Of a stretch of DNA of 64,000 bases, positions 8,414 to 17,058 are shown piece by piece. The stretch covers positions 1-64,000 of the forward strand of contig JAFIEO010000067.1 in NCBI GenBank assembly GCA_020832445.1, given 5' to 3'. A program made the position numbers and the translations under genes. Origin of the DNA: Paracoccaceae bacterium. GTDB taxonomy: Bacteria; Pseudomonadota; Alphaproteobacteria; Rhodobacterales; Rhodobacteraceae. The stretch's first letter is position 1; every line of letters starts with the position of its first letter. The notes beneath the pieces were generated by a model. That model ran no database searches, had not been told where the DNA came from, and was given only the letters and a program-made list of their open reading frames with translations.

Positions 8414-9451
8414 TCAGCCCCCCTTTTGCTGGCGCGATGTGCTGCTTCGGATGCGCAGGTCATAGCCTGCGTCGATGATGCGGTGTTCAGGTGGGGACCC
8501 ATTTATCTGATCTATTATCATGTTAACAGCCTTCAGGCCGGTTTCATAACGGTGCGTGCGCACGGACGTGATGGTTGGCACTGAACACGACACCACATCC
8601 AGATCGTTGAAGCCCACGATCCCCATCTGTTCGGGAACGCGCAAGCCCCGCCGCTGGCATTCAAACAGCGCCCCCAATGCAACGTCGTCATTGTTGCAAA
8701 ACACGGCATCTGCGTCGGGCGCGCTGGCCAGCAGGTCGGCCATCAACTGCCCGCCTACGGAATAGGCGGACGGATGGGACGTGGTGACAACCAGCGCATC
8801 ATCGGACAGGCCATGTGCAGACATCACATCATTATAGCCTGCAAGACGGCGCTGCGCGCGCGGATCCATGCGCGCGCCCAGAAACCCGATGCGCCGGTAG
8901 CCCTGCTCGATCAGGTGGCGCACAGCGGCGCGCCCCGCATCGCGCTGGTCACAGCCGATCGCCATATCCACAGGGTCCGAATCGGTTTCCATGACCTGAA
9001 CGACAGGACAGCCCATCTGCTCCAACAAGCGGCGGGCGGCGGCGGACTGGTCAATGCCTGCAACAATCATGCCTGCGGGGCGCTGGGTGGCAAAGACGCG
9101 CAACAAATCTTCTTCGCGCGACAGCTTGTAGCGGGTGTTCACGAATTGGGGGGTGTAGGTCGTGCCCTCAACCCCGTCCATGACGCCGCGCAGAAGTTCC
9201 GCGAAGATCTGGTTGGTCAGGGACGGGATCACCACCCCGATAAGCCGCGAACGCGCCGAAGCAAGCGCCTGCGCCGCCGGATTGGGGACATATCCCAGCG
9301 CTTTCACAGCCTCTGACACCTTATCAAGCGTGTCCTGTGAAACCAGTTCAGGCTGGCGCAAGGCGCGTGAAACAGTGACAACGCTTACATTCGCATGCTG
9401 CGCAACATCAGAAAGCTTCATCGCCTTTCTTTGTAGAGATTTTTCCTTCAT
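8414..9451 (-). CDS. LacI-family transcriptional regulator of the xylonate operon
   Basis: This 345-residue protein has an N-terminal LacI helix-turn-helix (KLSDVAQHANVSVVTVSRAL, residues 12-31) and hinge helix (NPAAQALAS), followed by a periplasmic-binding-protein-like effector domain (IGVVIPSLTNQIFAELLRG, DAVFCNNDDVALGAL). It probably represses its own operon (xylD, xylX, dehydrogenase) and the divergent TRAP genes. A 17-base imperfect palindrome lies in the shared promoter region at 9495-9511. The effector is likely a pentonate or its keto-deoxy derivative, which is inferred from context. Met at 9421 is an alternative start just before the helix-turn-helix. Confidence 0.88.
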   Translation of the reverse strand: MKEKSLQRKAMKLSDVAQHANVSVVTVSRALRQPELVSQDTLDKVSEAVKALGYVPNPAAQALASARSRLIGVVIPSLTNQIFAELLRGVMDGVEGTTYTPQFVNTRYKLSREEDLLRVFATQRPAGMIVAGIDQSAAARRLLEQMGCPVVQVMETDSDPVDMAIGCDQRDAGRAAVRHLIEQGYRRIGFLGARMDPRAQRRLAGYNDVMSAHGLSDDALVVTTSHPSAYSVGGQLMADLLASAPDADAVFCNNDDVALGALFECQRRGLRVPEQMGIVGFNDLDVVSCSVPTITSVRTHRYETGLKAVNMIIDQINGSPPEHRIIDAGYDLRIRSSTSRQQKGG

Positions 9452-9488
9452 TCTAGGCGGCCTGCATCCAGAAAATCATAATTGGTAT

Positions 9489-9511
9489 TTGACAATGATA
9501 TACGCTTTCAT
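9489..9511 (+). promoter_or_regulatory. Candidate -35 (TTGACA) with overlapping LacI operator
   Basis: TTGACA at 9489-9494 is immediately followed by ATGATATACGCTTTCAT (9495-9511), an imperfect odd-centred palindrome (ATGAxA...TxTCAT). It sits 38 bases from the lacI start and 64 bases from the TRAP start, so a repressor bound here would cover the core promoter spacer. The -10 near 9512-9517 is weak. Confidence 0.4.
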
Positions 9512-9574
9512 TTAGGAAATCACAACCGCTTATTGGCCCAAATGGCCATTGGTGAATCAATCCGGGAGGGGCTT

Positions 9575-10114
9575 GTGAAGAATTTGGCGCGACTCGAACT
9601 GATTGCTGTCAGGTTGGGTGAATTTGCATTGGTCGCCTTGCTTGCGGGCATGACCGTCATGGTGTTTGGCAATGTCGTGCTGCGCTATGCGTTCAATAGC
9701 GGTTGGAACTTCTCCGAGGAGATGTCGCGCTATTTCTTCGTCTGGCTAACATTTATCGGGGCCATTCTGGCATTCCGTGAATATAACCATATCGGGGTTG
9801 AAACCGTGGTGCGACTGTTCGGGCCGATCGGGCGCAGGGTGTGTCTGGTGCTGACCAATCTTGTGATTCTGGTATGCGCCAGCGTGCTGTTCTGGGGAAC
9901 ATGGGTGCAGCACCCGATTAATGCGTCGATGACGGCGCCGGTGGTCGGGCTGTCAATGATCTGGGTGTATGGGATCACATATGTGACCGGCGGATGCATC
10001 GCGCTTATGGCTTTTTTGCGGATAATCCGCGCGCTTCTGGGCCGCACGCCGGTGAATGAAATGGCGCGCTTCACGGGTGATTTTGACCTGCTTGATCAGA
10101 AGGACCGGCATTAA
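9575..10114 (+). CDS. dctQ: TRAP transporter small membrane subunit (DctQ type)
   Basis: This is the four-helix small permease of a TRAP transporter (179 residues). Helices span approximately 16-37, 52-69 (FFVWLTFIGAILAF), 90-110 and 130-152. The conserved SEEMSRYFFVWLTFIGA segment is diagnostic for DctQ. I choose a GTG start because GGGAGGGG lies at the right distance before it; an ATG at 9542 would add 11 residues without a ribosome site. The stop overlaps the next ATG by one base. Divergence from the xylonate operon and the shared LacI control region suggest a pentonate or related sugar acid as cargo, which is inferred. Confidence 0.85.
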   Translation: MKNLARLELIAVRLGEFALVALLAGMTVMVFGNVVLRYAFNSGWNFSEEMSRYFFVWLTFIGAILAFREYNHIGVETVVRLFGPIGRRVCLVLTNLVILVCASVLFWGTWVQHPINASMTAPVVGLSMIWVYGITYVTGGCIALMAFLRIIRALLGRTPVNEMARFTGDFDLLDQKDRH

Positions 10115-11391
10115 TGGTACTTCTGGTTTTTCTGGGAACGCTGTTTTCCGCTTTGGCAATAGGCGTTCCGGTGGCCTTCGCGCTGATGTTCTGCGCGGTC
10201 GTGCTGATGACATGGATGGGGATTTTCAACCCGCAGATCATCAGCCAGCAAATGGTAACAGGGGCCAATTCCTTTACACTGCTGGCGATCCCGTTCTTTT
10301 TGCTGGCGGGCGAGTTGATGAACGCAGGCGGGTTGTCCAAGCGGATTGTGGCGTTTGCCGTGTCCTGCGTGGGCCATATTCGCGGGGGCCTTGGCATTGT
10401 CGCAGTAATTGCGGCGGTGGTGATGGCTTCGCTTTCCGGCTCGGCCGCGGCGGATTCGGCGGCCTTGGCGGCAATCCTGATCCCGATGATGCGCGAGGCG
10501 GGCTATAACGTGCCGCGTGCGGCGGGCTTGATGGCTGCGGGTGGCGTGATTGCGCCGGTGATTCCGCCATCCATTGCGTTTATCATCTTTGGTGTCGCGG
10601 CCAATGTGTCGATCACGGCGCTGTTCATGGGCGGCATTGTGCCCGGTATCCTGATGGCGGCGTCGCTGATCATTGCATGGCTGATTGTCGCGCGGCGCGA
10701 AAACGTCAAACCCCTGCCGCGCGCCACAGGGCGCGAGCGGCTGCGCGCAACGGCAGCGGCCGGCTGGGCGCTGGTAATGCCGCTGATTATTCTGGGCGGC
10801 ATCCGTTTTGGTATTTTCACACCCACAGAAGCGGCTGTGATTGCGGCTGTCTATGCGTTCTTCGTGGGTATGTTTATCTACCGCGAACTGAAGATCACGG
10901 ATCTGTATCAGGTGCTGTTGAACGCGGCCAAAACCACATCTGTTGTGCTGTTTCTGGTTGCGGGTGCGCTTGTCACATCGTGGCTGATCACGCGGGCCAA
11001 TATTCCGGCAGAAGTGACGCGCTTTCTGGCACCGGTGCTGGATAACCCGAAATTGCTGATGCTGGTGATTGTGCTGCTGGTTCTGTTGGTGGGCACGGTT
11101 CTGGACCTTGCACCGACGATCCTGATTCTGGTGCCGGTTCTGATGCCCGTCATCCGCGCGGCGGGGATTGATCCGGTATATTTCGGGATCATTTTTGTGA
11201 TGACCACCTGTGTGGGCCTTCTGACCCCGCCAGTGGGTGTTGTTCTGAACGTCGTCAGCGGGGTGGCACGCGTGCCATTGGGCAAGGTGATATGGGGCGT
11301 GTTGCCCTTTCTTGCGGCCCAGGTGGGTGTGTTGATGTTGCTGATTGCGTTCCCCGAACTTGTTCTGGTGCCGCTGCAATGGCTGCGCTGA
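10114..11391 (+). CDS. dctM: TRAP transporter large permease (DctM type)
   Basis: This is the ion-driven transport subunit of a TRAP system, with 425 residues and about twelve hydrophobic segments. Family signatures include IPFFLLAGELMNAGG, the SGSAAADSAALAAILIPMM loop, AAGGVIAPVIPPSIAFIIFG and TTCVGLLTPPVGVVLNVVSG. It is translationally coupled to dctQ by a one-base overlap and followed by dctP. It works with DctQ and the periplasmic DctP below, using a sodium or proton gradient. Gene order Q-M-P, with the binding protein last, differs from the P-Q-M order of the set at 52-55 kb. Confidence 0.93.
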   Translation: MVLLVFLGTLFSALAIGVPVAFALMFCAVVLMTWMGIFNPQIISQQMVTGANSFTLLAIPFFLLAGELMNAGGLSKRIVAFAVSCVGHIRGGLGIVAVIAAVVMASLSGSAAADSAALAAILIPMMREAGYNVPRAAGLMAAGGVIAPVIPPSIAFIIFGVAANVSITALFMGGIVPGILMAASLIIAWLIVARRENVKPLPRATGRERLRATAAAGWALVMPLIILGGIRFGIFTPTEAAVIAAVYAFFVGMFIYRELKITDLYQVLLNAAKTTSVVLFLVAGALVTSWLITRANIPAEVTRFLAPVLDNPKLLMLVIVLLVLLVGTVLDLAPTILILVPVLMPVIRAAGIDPVYFGIIFVMTTCVGLLTPPVGVVLNVVSGVARVPLGKVIWGVLPFLAAQVGVLMLLIAFPELVLVPLQWLR

Positions 11392-11428
11392 GAAGAAGAA
11401 ATCTGTTTTCAATCTGGGAGGAAAGACC

Positions 11429-12436
11429 ATGAAAACGCTGACCAAACTAACGATGACAACCGCGCTTGTTGCAGGCATCGCATTGCCTGCGGTGGCCGAG
11501 ATCAGCACACGCACCATAACCGTGTCCAATGGTGTTGCTGAATCCCACCCTGTGGGCAACGGTGTTGAAGCCATGCGCGAATGCATCACCGAGCGCACTG
11601 ACGGGGCGTGGACGCTGAACGCGTTCTGGTCCTCGGCGCTTGGCGATGACCTGACAGCCACGCAGGCGCTGCGTTCGGGCACGCAGGAAATGGTGGTGAC
11701 GTCATCTTCGCCACTGGTGGGTATTGAACCGGCGCTGGGGGTCTTCGACCTGCCGTTCCTGTTTTCCGACGCGGATGAGGCCGATGCCATCCTTGACGGT
11801 GCTTTCGGTGATTTCATTTCCGAAAAGATGCAGGATTCCGGGTTGGTCAATCTGGCCTATTGGGAAAACGGGTTCCGCAACCTGACCAATTCAGTGCGGC
11901 CCATCACCCGGCTGGAAGATTTTGACGGAATGCGCGTGCGCGTGATGCAAAACAACATCTTCCTGGACACGTTCCAGGCGCTTGGCACCAATGCCACGCC
12001 CATGGCCTTTGGTGAGGTGTTCACCGCGCTGGAAACCCGTGCCATTGATGCGCAGGAAAACCCATATGTGACAATCGACACGTCGCAATTCTACGAAGTG
12101 CAGGATTATCTGTCGGCCACGCAGCATGCCTATACGCCGTTCATGGTGCTGTTCTCTGGCCCGATCTTCAACACCTATTCGGAAACCGAGCAGGAAATCC
12201 TGCGTGATTGTGCTGTTGTGGGCCGTGATGTGCAGCGCAGCGTCAGCCGCGAATTGTCCGACATCTCGCTGGGTAATGTGCAGGAAGCGGGCATGGCGTT
12301 CAACGAACTGGACGGGGCCGAGTTGAACCGCATTCGTGCCGCTGTCGAAGGTGTGTATGAAAAACACGCCGAGTCGATCGGCGTCGAGGTCATTGACCTG
12401 ATGCAGGCAGAACTTGCCACACTGCGCGGCGAATAA
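11429..12436 (+). CDS. dctP: TRAP transporter periplasmic substrate-binding protein (DctP type)
   Basis: This 335-residue protein has a signal peptide (residues 1-23, ...PAVAE). The strong ribosome site GGGAGGAAA precedes this ATG, so the longer upstream reading is discarded. Family features are WTLNAFWSSALGDDLTATQALRSG, the carboxylate-binding Arg region MRVRVMQNNIFLDTFQALGTNATPMAF and the EVFTALETRAIDAQENP helix. It captures the cargo in the periplasm for the DctQM permease. The likely ligand is a sugar acid, inferred from neighbours. A perfect stem-loop follows 14 bases after the stop. Confidence 0.92.
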   Translation: MKTLTKLTMTTALVAGIALPAVAEISTRTITVSNGVAESHPVGNGVEAMRECITERTDGAWTLNAFWSSALGDDLTATQALRSGTQEMVVTSSSPLVGIEPALGVFDLPFLFSDADEADAILDGAFGDFISEKMQDSGLVNLAYWENGFRNLTNSVRPITRLEDFDGMRVRVMQNNIFLDTFQALGTNATPMAFGEVFTALETRAIDAQENPYVTIDTSQFYEVQDYLSATQHAYTPFMVLFSGPIFNTYSETEQEILRDCAVVGRDVQRSVSRELSDISLGNVQEAGMAFNELDGAELNRIRAAVEGVYEKHAESIGVEVIDLMQAELATLRGE

Positions 12437-12450
12437 GTCGCGTTGATCTG

Positions 12451-12478
12451 CATATGGGGGGCGCAGTCCCCCCATATG
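12451..12478 (+). terminator. Perfect 11-bp stem-loop after dctP
   Basis: CATATGGGGGG (12451-12461) pairs perfectly with CCCCCCATATG (12468-12478), with loop CGCAGT. Only two T residues follow. It may end the TRAP transcript or protect its 3' end. Confidence 0.6.
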
Positions 12479-12511
12479 TTCCGGTATATTCTTCGAAAAT
12501 GATGTGATGCA

Positions 12512-13411
12512 ATGACGCGCATGACCCCGACCCTTGCAGGTCTGGCCCTGATGCTGCTTGGCATGTTCCTGTTTGCGTCCAATGACGCATTGGGCAAATG
12601 GCTGGTCAGCAGTTATTCGGTAGGTCAGGTTCTGGCCATCCGCAGCCTTGCGGCTTTGGCGGTGTTGCTGCCATTTCTGTATGCGTTCGGGTTTCGCAGG
12701 CTGTTTCATGTTGAACGCCCGGGCATCCAGTTTGCCCGCGTTGTGCTGTCCACCGCCGAGGTGTTCTGCTTTTACTTCGCAGTGCGTCACATGCCGCTTG
12801 CCGACACAATGACCTTCTGGCTGGCCGCGCCCATTTATGTGGCCGTGCTGTCGCCCTTATTGTTGCGCGAAACTGTCAGCCCCTTGCGCTGGGGTGCGGT
12901 TATTTTCGGGTTTGTGGGGGTGTTGATTGCACTGAAACCAAGTGGCGAAGGGGCCGCGCTTGCCAGCCTTGTGGCCATCATCGGGTCACTGTGTTTCGCG
13001 CTGATGATGATTACAGGGCGCTATCTGCGCGGCACACCCGACATGACGCTGGTATTCTGGCAATTGATTGGCGCAGGCGTCGCAGGTGTTATTGCAGCCC
13101 CTGTGGGCTGGTCCATGCCGGGGTCGTTTGACTGGGGCTTGCTGGCGCTGGTCGGTGTGGTGGCAATGGGGGCGCATCTGTGTGTCAACCGCGCGCTGAA
13201 ACTGGCCGATGCTGCCCTGATTGCGCCGTTGCAATATACATTGCTGCTGTGGGCCGTGATCCTGGGCTGGATATTCTTTGGTGATATTCCACGTTTGGCC
13301 ATGCTGGCGGGGGCGGTTGTGATTGTCCTGTCCGGTCTGGTTCTGGTGCTGCCCGAACAGCGGATCAAGGCCGGATTTACGCGCCGCTGGGGCAAAGAAA
13401 AAGCCCCCTGA
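12512..13411 (+). CDS. EamA/DMT-superfamily transporter
   Basis: This 299-residue membrane protein has ten predicted hydrophobic helices in two repeats of five, the layout of the drug/metabolite transporter superfamily. The motif ASNDALGKWLVSSYSVGQVLAIRS opens repeat one, and VVAMGAHLCVNRALKLADAALIAPLQYT lies in repeat two. The tail is basic (GFTRRWGKEK). It probably exports a metabolite, but the substrate is unknown. It lies 75 bases after the TRAP binding protein, with the dctP hairpin between, so co-transcription is uncertain. No strong ribosome site is visible; ATG at 12521 is an alternative. It is convergent with the arabinose operon. Confidence 0.85.
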   Translation: MTRMTPTLAGLALMLLGMFLFASNDALGKWLVSSYSVGQVLAIRSLAALAVLLPFLYAFGFRRLFHVERPGIQFARVVLSTAEVFCFYFAVRHMPLADTMTFWLAAPIYVAVLSPLLLRETVSPLRWGAVIFGFVGVLIALKPSGEGAALASLVAIIGSLCFALMMITGRYLRGTPDMTLVFWQLIGAGVAGVIAAPVGWSMPGSFDWGLLALVGVVAMGAHLCVNRALKLADAALIAPLQYTLLLWAVILGWIFFGDIPRLAMLAGAVVIVLSGLVLVLPEQRIKAGFTRRWGKEKAP

Positions 13412-13455
13412 CCGTGCGGGCCAAGGGGCGTTTGTGTCTGTGCCTGTGGCGGGGG

Positions 13456-14373
13456 TCATTTGCCCCAGCGCAGGGCAATCAGGTCCAGTTCGCGCGACAG
13501 CTGCAACAGCCGTTCTTCGGTGCGTGCGCTTAGCGGCTTCAGCGGGTGGCGCACATGGTCGGACCGGATGACGCCGCCGTGTTTCATGACAGTCTTGGCC
13601 GCGCGCAACCCGCATTGGCGGTTTTCATGGTTGATCAGCGGCAGGCACAGTTTCCATTGGTCCAGTGCGGCATCTGTCGCGCCATCCAGATACTGTGTGA
13701 CAATGGGCCGGATATGTTCGGGCAAAAGCGCGGATGTCATGGTGCCTGTGCAGCCCGCATCCAGATCGGCCAGCAGTGTGACGGCTTCTTCGCCATCAAA
13801 CGGCCCTATAATGTCCTTGCCGCCCGTTTCAATCAATGCCGCCAGCTTGTCGGCGGCAAACGGCATTTCCAGCTTGAAATAGCTGACCTGTTCCAATTCG
13901 TGTGCCATGCGTGCCAGAAACGGAACCGATAGCTGACAGCCCGACAGGGGCGCGTCCTGCACCATGATGGGGATGGTGATGGCGTCGGACACGGCCTTGA
14001 AATGCTCGAATATCATCCCCTCGGCGGGGACCAGCCCGACACCGTGATAGGGCGGCATCATCATGACCATGGCCGCGCCCATGGATTGTGCAGCCTGCGC
14101 GCGTGCCACCACAAGATCGGTGGAAAAATGGCTGATGGTCACAATCACCGGCACGCGGCCCGCGACATGTTCCAGCGAAACACGCATCATGGCGGTGCGT
14201 TCATCATCGGACAGGACAAACTGTTCGGAATAATTCGCCAGAATGCAGATCGCATCAACACCTTGATCAATCATGCAATCCAGCACACGGCGCATGCCGT
14301 CATGATCCAGACTGCCATCATCAAGAAACGGGGTAGGGGCTACGGGCAGAATGCCCTTGAGTGGGGTTTGCAT
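13456..14373 (-). CDS. L-2-keto-3-deoxyarabonate dehydratase (DapA/DHDPS family)
   Basis: It dehydrates L-2-keto-3-deoxyarabonate to alpha-ketoglutaric semialdehyde. The 305-residue protein is a class I aldolase-type TIM barrel. The Schiff-base Lys167 lies in SYFKLEMP. The segments ILANYSEQFVLSDDER, HVAGRVPVIVT, MPPYHG, GPFDGEEAVTLLADLDAG and LPLINHENRQCGLRAAKTVMK closely match the Azospirillum enzyme called AraD there (not the E. coli epimerase of the same name). It is the last gene of the chvE-led operon, directly after the arabinose dehydrogenase. Its product is the substrate of the dehydrogenase at 3.8-5.3 kb, encoded in another operon. Confidence 0.92.
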   Translation of the reverse strand: MQTPLKGILPVAPTPFLDDGSLDHDGMRRVLDCMIDQGVDAICILANYSEQFVLSDDERTAMMRVSLEHVAGRVPVIVTISHFSTDLVVARAQAAQSMGAAMVMMMPPYHGVGLVPAEGMIFEHFKAVSDAITIPIMVQDAPLSGCQLSVPFLARMAHELEQVSYFKLEMPFAADKLAALIETGGKDIIGPFDGEEAVTLLADLDAGCTGTMTSALLPEHIRPIVTQYLDGATDAALDQWKLCLPLINHENRQCGLRAAKTVMKHGGVIRSDHVRHPLKPLSARTEERLLQLSRELDLIALRWGK

Positions 14374-14382
14374 TTGGGTTCC

Positions 14383-15297
14383 TTAGAAGTGGAAGGGGTC
14401 AACACTGACACGCGTGCCAGTCATGAAGGCATCGGCAACCAGTGTCAGGGGGCGGGTGTCCATGTCAGACTCCCCCGCGCGCACAAGCTGCGCCATACGC
14501 TGATACAATCGCGGATATTCGCCCGACAGCGCATCGGTGGGGGTGTTGCAGGGCGCGCCGTTCAGCAGCATACGCGCGCCGCCATCATGCAATTCCAGCG
14601 TGCCCTGATCAGTTTCAAGGGTAATCGACCATGTTTGCGGGCCGGTCTGGCGCCAGTCAAAATCAGCGCTGATGTTGTTGGTGAAGTCCAGTTGTGCGGC
14701 AATCGGCATCTGGCGGTTTTGCGGCACTTCCAGCGCGGCCGCGCGCAAATGCACAGCAAAGGGCAGGATTTCGGTCAGGATGGACAGCGCGTTTATGCCG
14801 GGGTCGAACACGCCCATGCCACCTGCATCGAACACCCAGTCCTGACCGGGGTGCCATTTGCGCACATCCTCGCGCCATGTGATGCGCCCTGATGTCACGG
14901 TTTTGCCCGCCAGCCATGCTTTCGCGGGGGCGACCATCGCGGCCTCGCGGCTGTGCCATGTGGCGAAAACCCCAAGGCGCGCGCTTTGGGCCATGGCCTG
15001 CAATGTGGCGCATTCGGACAGCGTGGCACCGGGCGGTTTTTCCAGCATGACATAGCGCCCCGCCTGCAACGCTTTCGCGGCCAGATCAAACCGGGGCACA
15101 GGCGGCACGCATAACGAGATGACACGAATATCACTGCGCGCGGCCAGCATGGCATCCAGATCACGCCACGCCTCGACCCCGTCAACGCTGCCATTGCGCG
15201 ACACTGTCGCGGCCAGTTCCCAATCCGGCGATGCGCGCAAGGCTGGCACATGCTGGTCGAGGGCGATTTTTCCAATTCCGACAAGGGCTATATTCAT
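14383..15297 (-). CDS. L-arabinose (D-galactose) 1-dehydrogenase, Gfo/Idh family
   Basis: It oxidises L-arabinose at C1 to the lactone using NAD(P). The 304-residue protein has an N-terminal Rossmann fold (IALVGIGKIALDQHVPAL, residues 3-20), the EKPPGATLSE motif with the catalytic-domain Lys, and the substrate-domain segments ATWHSREA, WREDVRKWHPGQDW and GMGVFDPGINALSILT. These match the Azospirillum enzyme (AraA in that species). The start at 15297 is set by a TGATG overlap with the upstream arabinonate dehydratase, implying translational coupling. No lactonase gene is present in the operon, so lactone opening must be spontaneous or encoded elsewhere. Confidence 0.92.
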   Translation of the reverse strand: MNIALVGIGKIALDQHVPALRASPDWELAATVSRNGSVDGVEAWRDLDAMLAARSDIRVISLCVPPVPRFDLAAKALQAGRYVMLEKPPGATLSECATLQAMAQSARLGVFATWHSREAAMVAPAKAWLAGKTVTSGRITWREDVRKWHPGQDWVFDAGGMGVFDPGINALSILTEILPFAVHLRAAALEVPQNRQMPIAAQLDFTNNISADFDWRQTGPQTWSITLETDQGTLELHDGGARMLLNGAPCNTPTDALSGEYPRLYQRMAQLVRAGESDMDTRPLTLVADAFMTGTRVSVDPFHF

Positions 15298-17039
15298 CAG
15301 TGACTGTCCCTTCCGACAGGGGCGCCACGGCACCCTTTCAGAAAATCAAGATCCGCGCCTGTATCGGCCCCTTCGACATGGTGCGCGTGCAGCCATGCGT
15401 AACCGGATGCGGGCGGGGGCGCAGGCGGGGTCCAGCCGTCCAGCCGCGCGGCCAGTTCGGCGTCAGATATATCCAGATGCAGACGGCGCGCAGTCACGTC
15501 CAGTTCGATCATGTCGCCGCTTTGCACCACGGCCAGCGGGCCGCCTGCCGCCGCTTCGGGCGAGGTGTGCAGAACAACCGTGCCATAGGCCGTGCCGGAC
15601 ATGCGTGCGTCTGATATGCGCACCATATCAGTGATGCCCTTTTTCAATATTTTCGGGGGCAGGCCCATATTGCCCACTTCGGCCATGCCGGGGTAACCCT
15701 TGGGGCCGCAATTTTTCAGCACCATGATGCAGTGCTCGTCAATGTCCAGATCGGGGTCGTTGATGCGGGCCTTGTAATCGTCGATATCTTCAAAAACCAC
15801 CGCGCGGCCACGATGGTGCAACAAATGTGCTGACGCGGCGGATGGTTTCAGCACAGCGCCTTTCGGGGCAAGATTGCCGCGCAGCACGACAATCCCGCCT
15901 TCTTGGGTCAAGGCGCGTTCAAAGGGCAGGATGACATCGGGGTTGTGGTTTACCACATGCTGCAATTCATCCCAGATCGGCCCGCCGGAAACGGTCAGCG
16001 CGTCCTTGTGCAGCATCCCAGCCTCTCCCAGGCGGCGCAGCACGACCGGCAGGCCACCGGCGTAGAAGAATTCCTCCATCAGGTATTTGCCCGATGGCAT
16101 CAGGTTGACAATGGTGGGCACGCCGCGCCCGCAGCGGTCCCAGTCATCAAGGCCAAGGTCAATGCCCACACGCCCCGCAACTGCCATCATATGGATCACG
16201 GCATTGGTGGACCCGCCGATTGCGGCATTGGTGCGGATGGCATTTTCAAACGCCTGCTTGGTCAGAATGTCGGACGGTTTCAGATCATCCTTGACCATCT
16301 GGACAATGAGCCGCCCCGACAGCTGCGCCATGACACGGCGGCGCGCATCCACGGCGGGGATCGCGGCATTGCCCGACAAGGCCATGCCCAACGCCTCGGC
16401 CATCGACGCCATGGTGGACGCCGTGCCCATGGTATTGCACGACCCGGGCGAGCGGGACATGGACGCTTCCGCTTCCAAAAACTCCTCCGGTGTCATCTCG
16501 CCTGCTTTGACCGCCTCGGAGAATTTCCACAAATGCGTGCCGGACCCCACGCGTTCCCCGCGAAAATGCCCGTTCAGCATTGGCCCGCCACTGACAAGGA
16601 TCGACGGCAGGTCACTGGACGCCGCCGCCATCAGCAAGCTGGGCGTGGTCTTGTCGCAGCCCGCCAGCAACACGCAGCCATCCATGGGCAAGCCGCGCAT
16701 CTGTTCCTCGATGGACATGGCGGCAAGGTTGCGAAACATCATCGCCGTGGGCCGGAATCCCGATTCCGACGCCGAGAAGGCAGGCACTTCGACAGGCAGC
16801 CCACCCGCTTCATAGATGCCTGCGCGTACTTTTTGCGCCAGATCGGCCAGATGGGCGTTACAGGGTGTCAGTTCCGACCATGTATTCAGAATGGCAATGA
16901 CAGGGCGGCCATCGAACATGTCATGCGGAATGCCCTGATTTTTCATCCAGCCGCGATGATAGATCGCGTCGCGCCCTGTGCCCCCGAACCATTCCTGTGA
17001 TCGCAGTTTTCGGGGCCATTTTGCCGGTGTGAAAGTCAT
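15297..17039 (-). CDS. L-arabinonate dehydratase (IlvD/Edd family, Fe-S)
   Basis: It dehydrates L-arabinonate to L-2-keto-3-deoxyarabonate. The 580-residue protein matches the well-studied Rhizobium leguminosarum enzyme almost phrase for phrase: KWPRKLRSQEWFGGT, AILNTWSELTPCNAHL, ASESGFRPTAMM and the ending EGADTGADLDFLKGCRG. The 2Fe-2S ligands are Cys60, Cys128 (AGCDKTTPS) and Cys201 (GSCNTMGTAST). The gene lies 19 bases after gguB and overlaps the arabinose dehydrogenase gene by one base. It is clearly distinct from xylD upstream; the two represent the pentonate- and xylonate-specific branches of one family. Confidence 0.94.
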   Translation of the reverse strand: MTFTPAKWPRKLRSQEWFGGTGRDAIYHRGWMKNQGIPHDMFDGRPVIAILNTWSELTPCNAHLADLAQKVRAGIYEAGGLPVEVPAFSASESGFRPTAMMFRNLAAMSIEEQMRGLPMDGCVLLAGCDKTTPSLLMAAASSDLPSILVSGGPMLNGHFRGERVGSGTHLWKFSEAVKAGEMTPEEFLEAEASMSRSPGSCNTMGTASTMASMAEALGMALSGNAAIPAVDARRRVMAQLSGRLIVQMVKDDLKPSDILTKQAFENAIRTNAAIGGSTNAVIHMMAVAGRVGIDLGLDDWDRCGRGVPTIVNLMPSGKYLMEEFFYAGGLPVVLRRLGEAGMLHKDALTVSGGPIWDELQHVVNHNPDVILPFERALTQEGGIVVLRGNLAPKGAVLKPSAASAHLLHHRGRAVVFEDIDDYKARINDPDLDIDEHCIMVLKNCGPKGYPGMAEVGNMGLPPKILKKGITDMVRISDARMSGTAYGTVVLHTSPEAAAGGPLAVVQSGDMIELDVTARRLHLDISDAELAARLDGWTPPAPPPASGYAWLHAHHVEGADTGADLDFLKGCRGAPVGRDSH

Positions 17040-17058
17040 ATCTTATCCTTTGCCCGCA

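Noticed and set aside
10111-11850. 579-residue minus-strand open frame across the TRAP permease and binding protein genes
   Set aside because: It spans two genes with clear TRAP signatures and reads as His/Gln/Arg-rich noise without a ribosome site.
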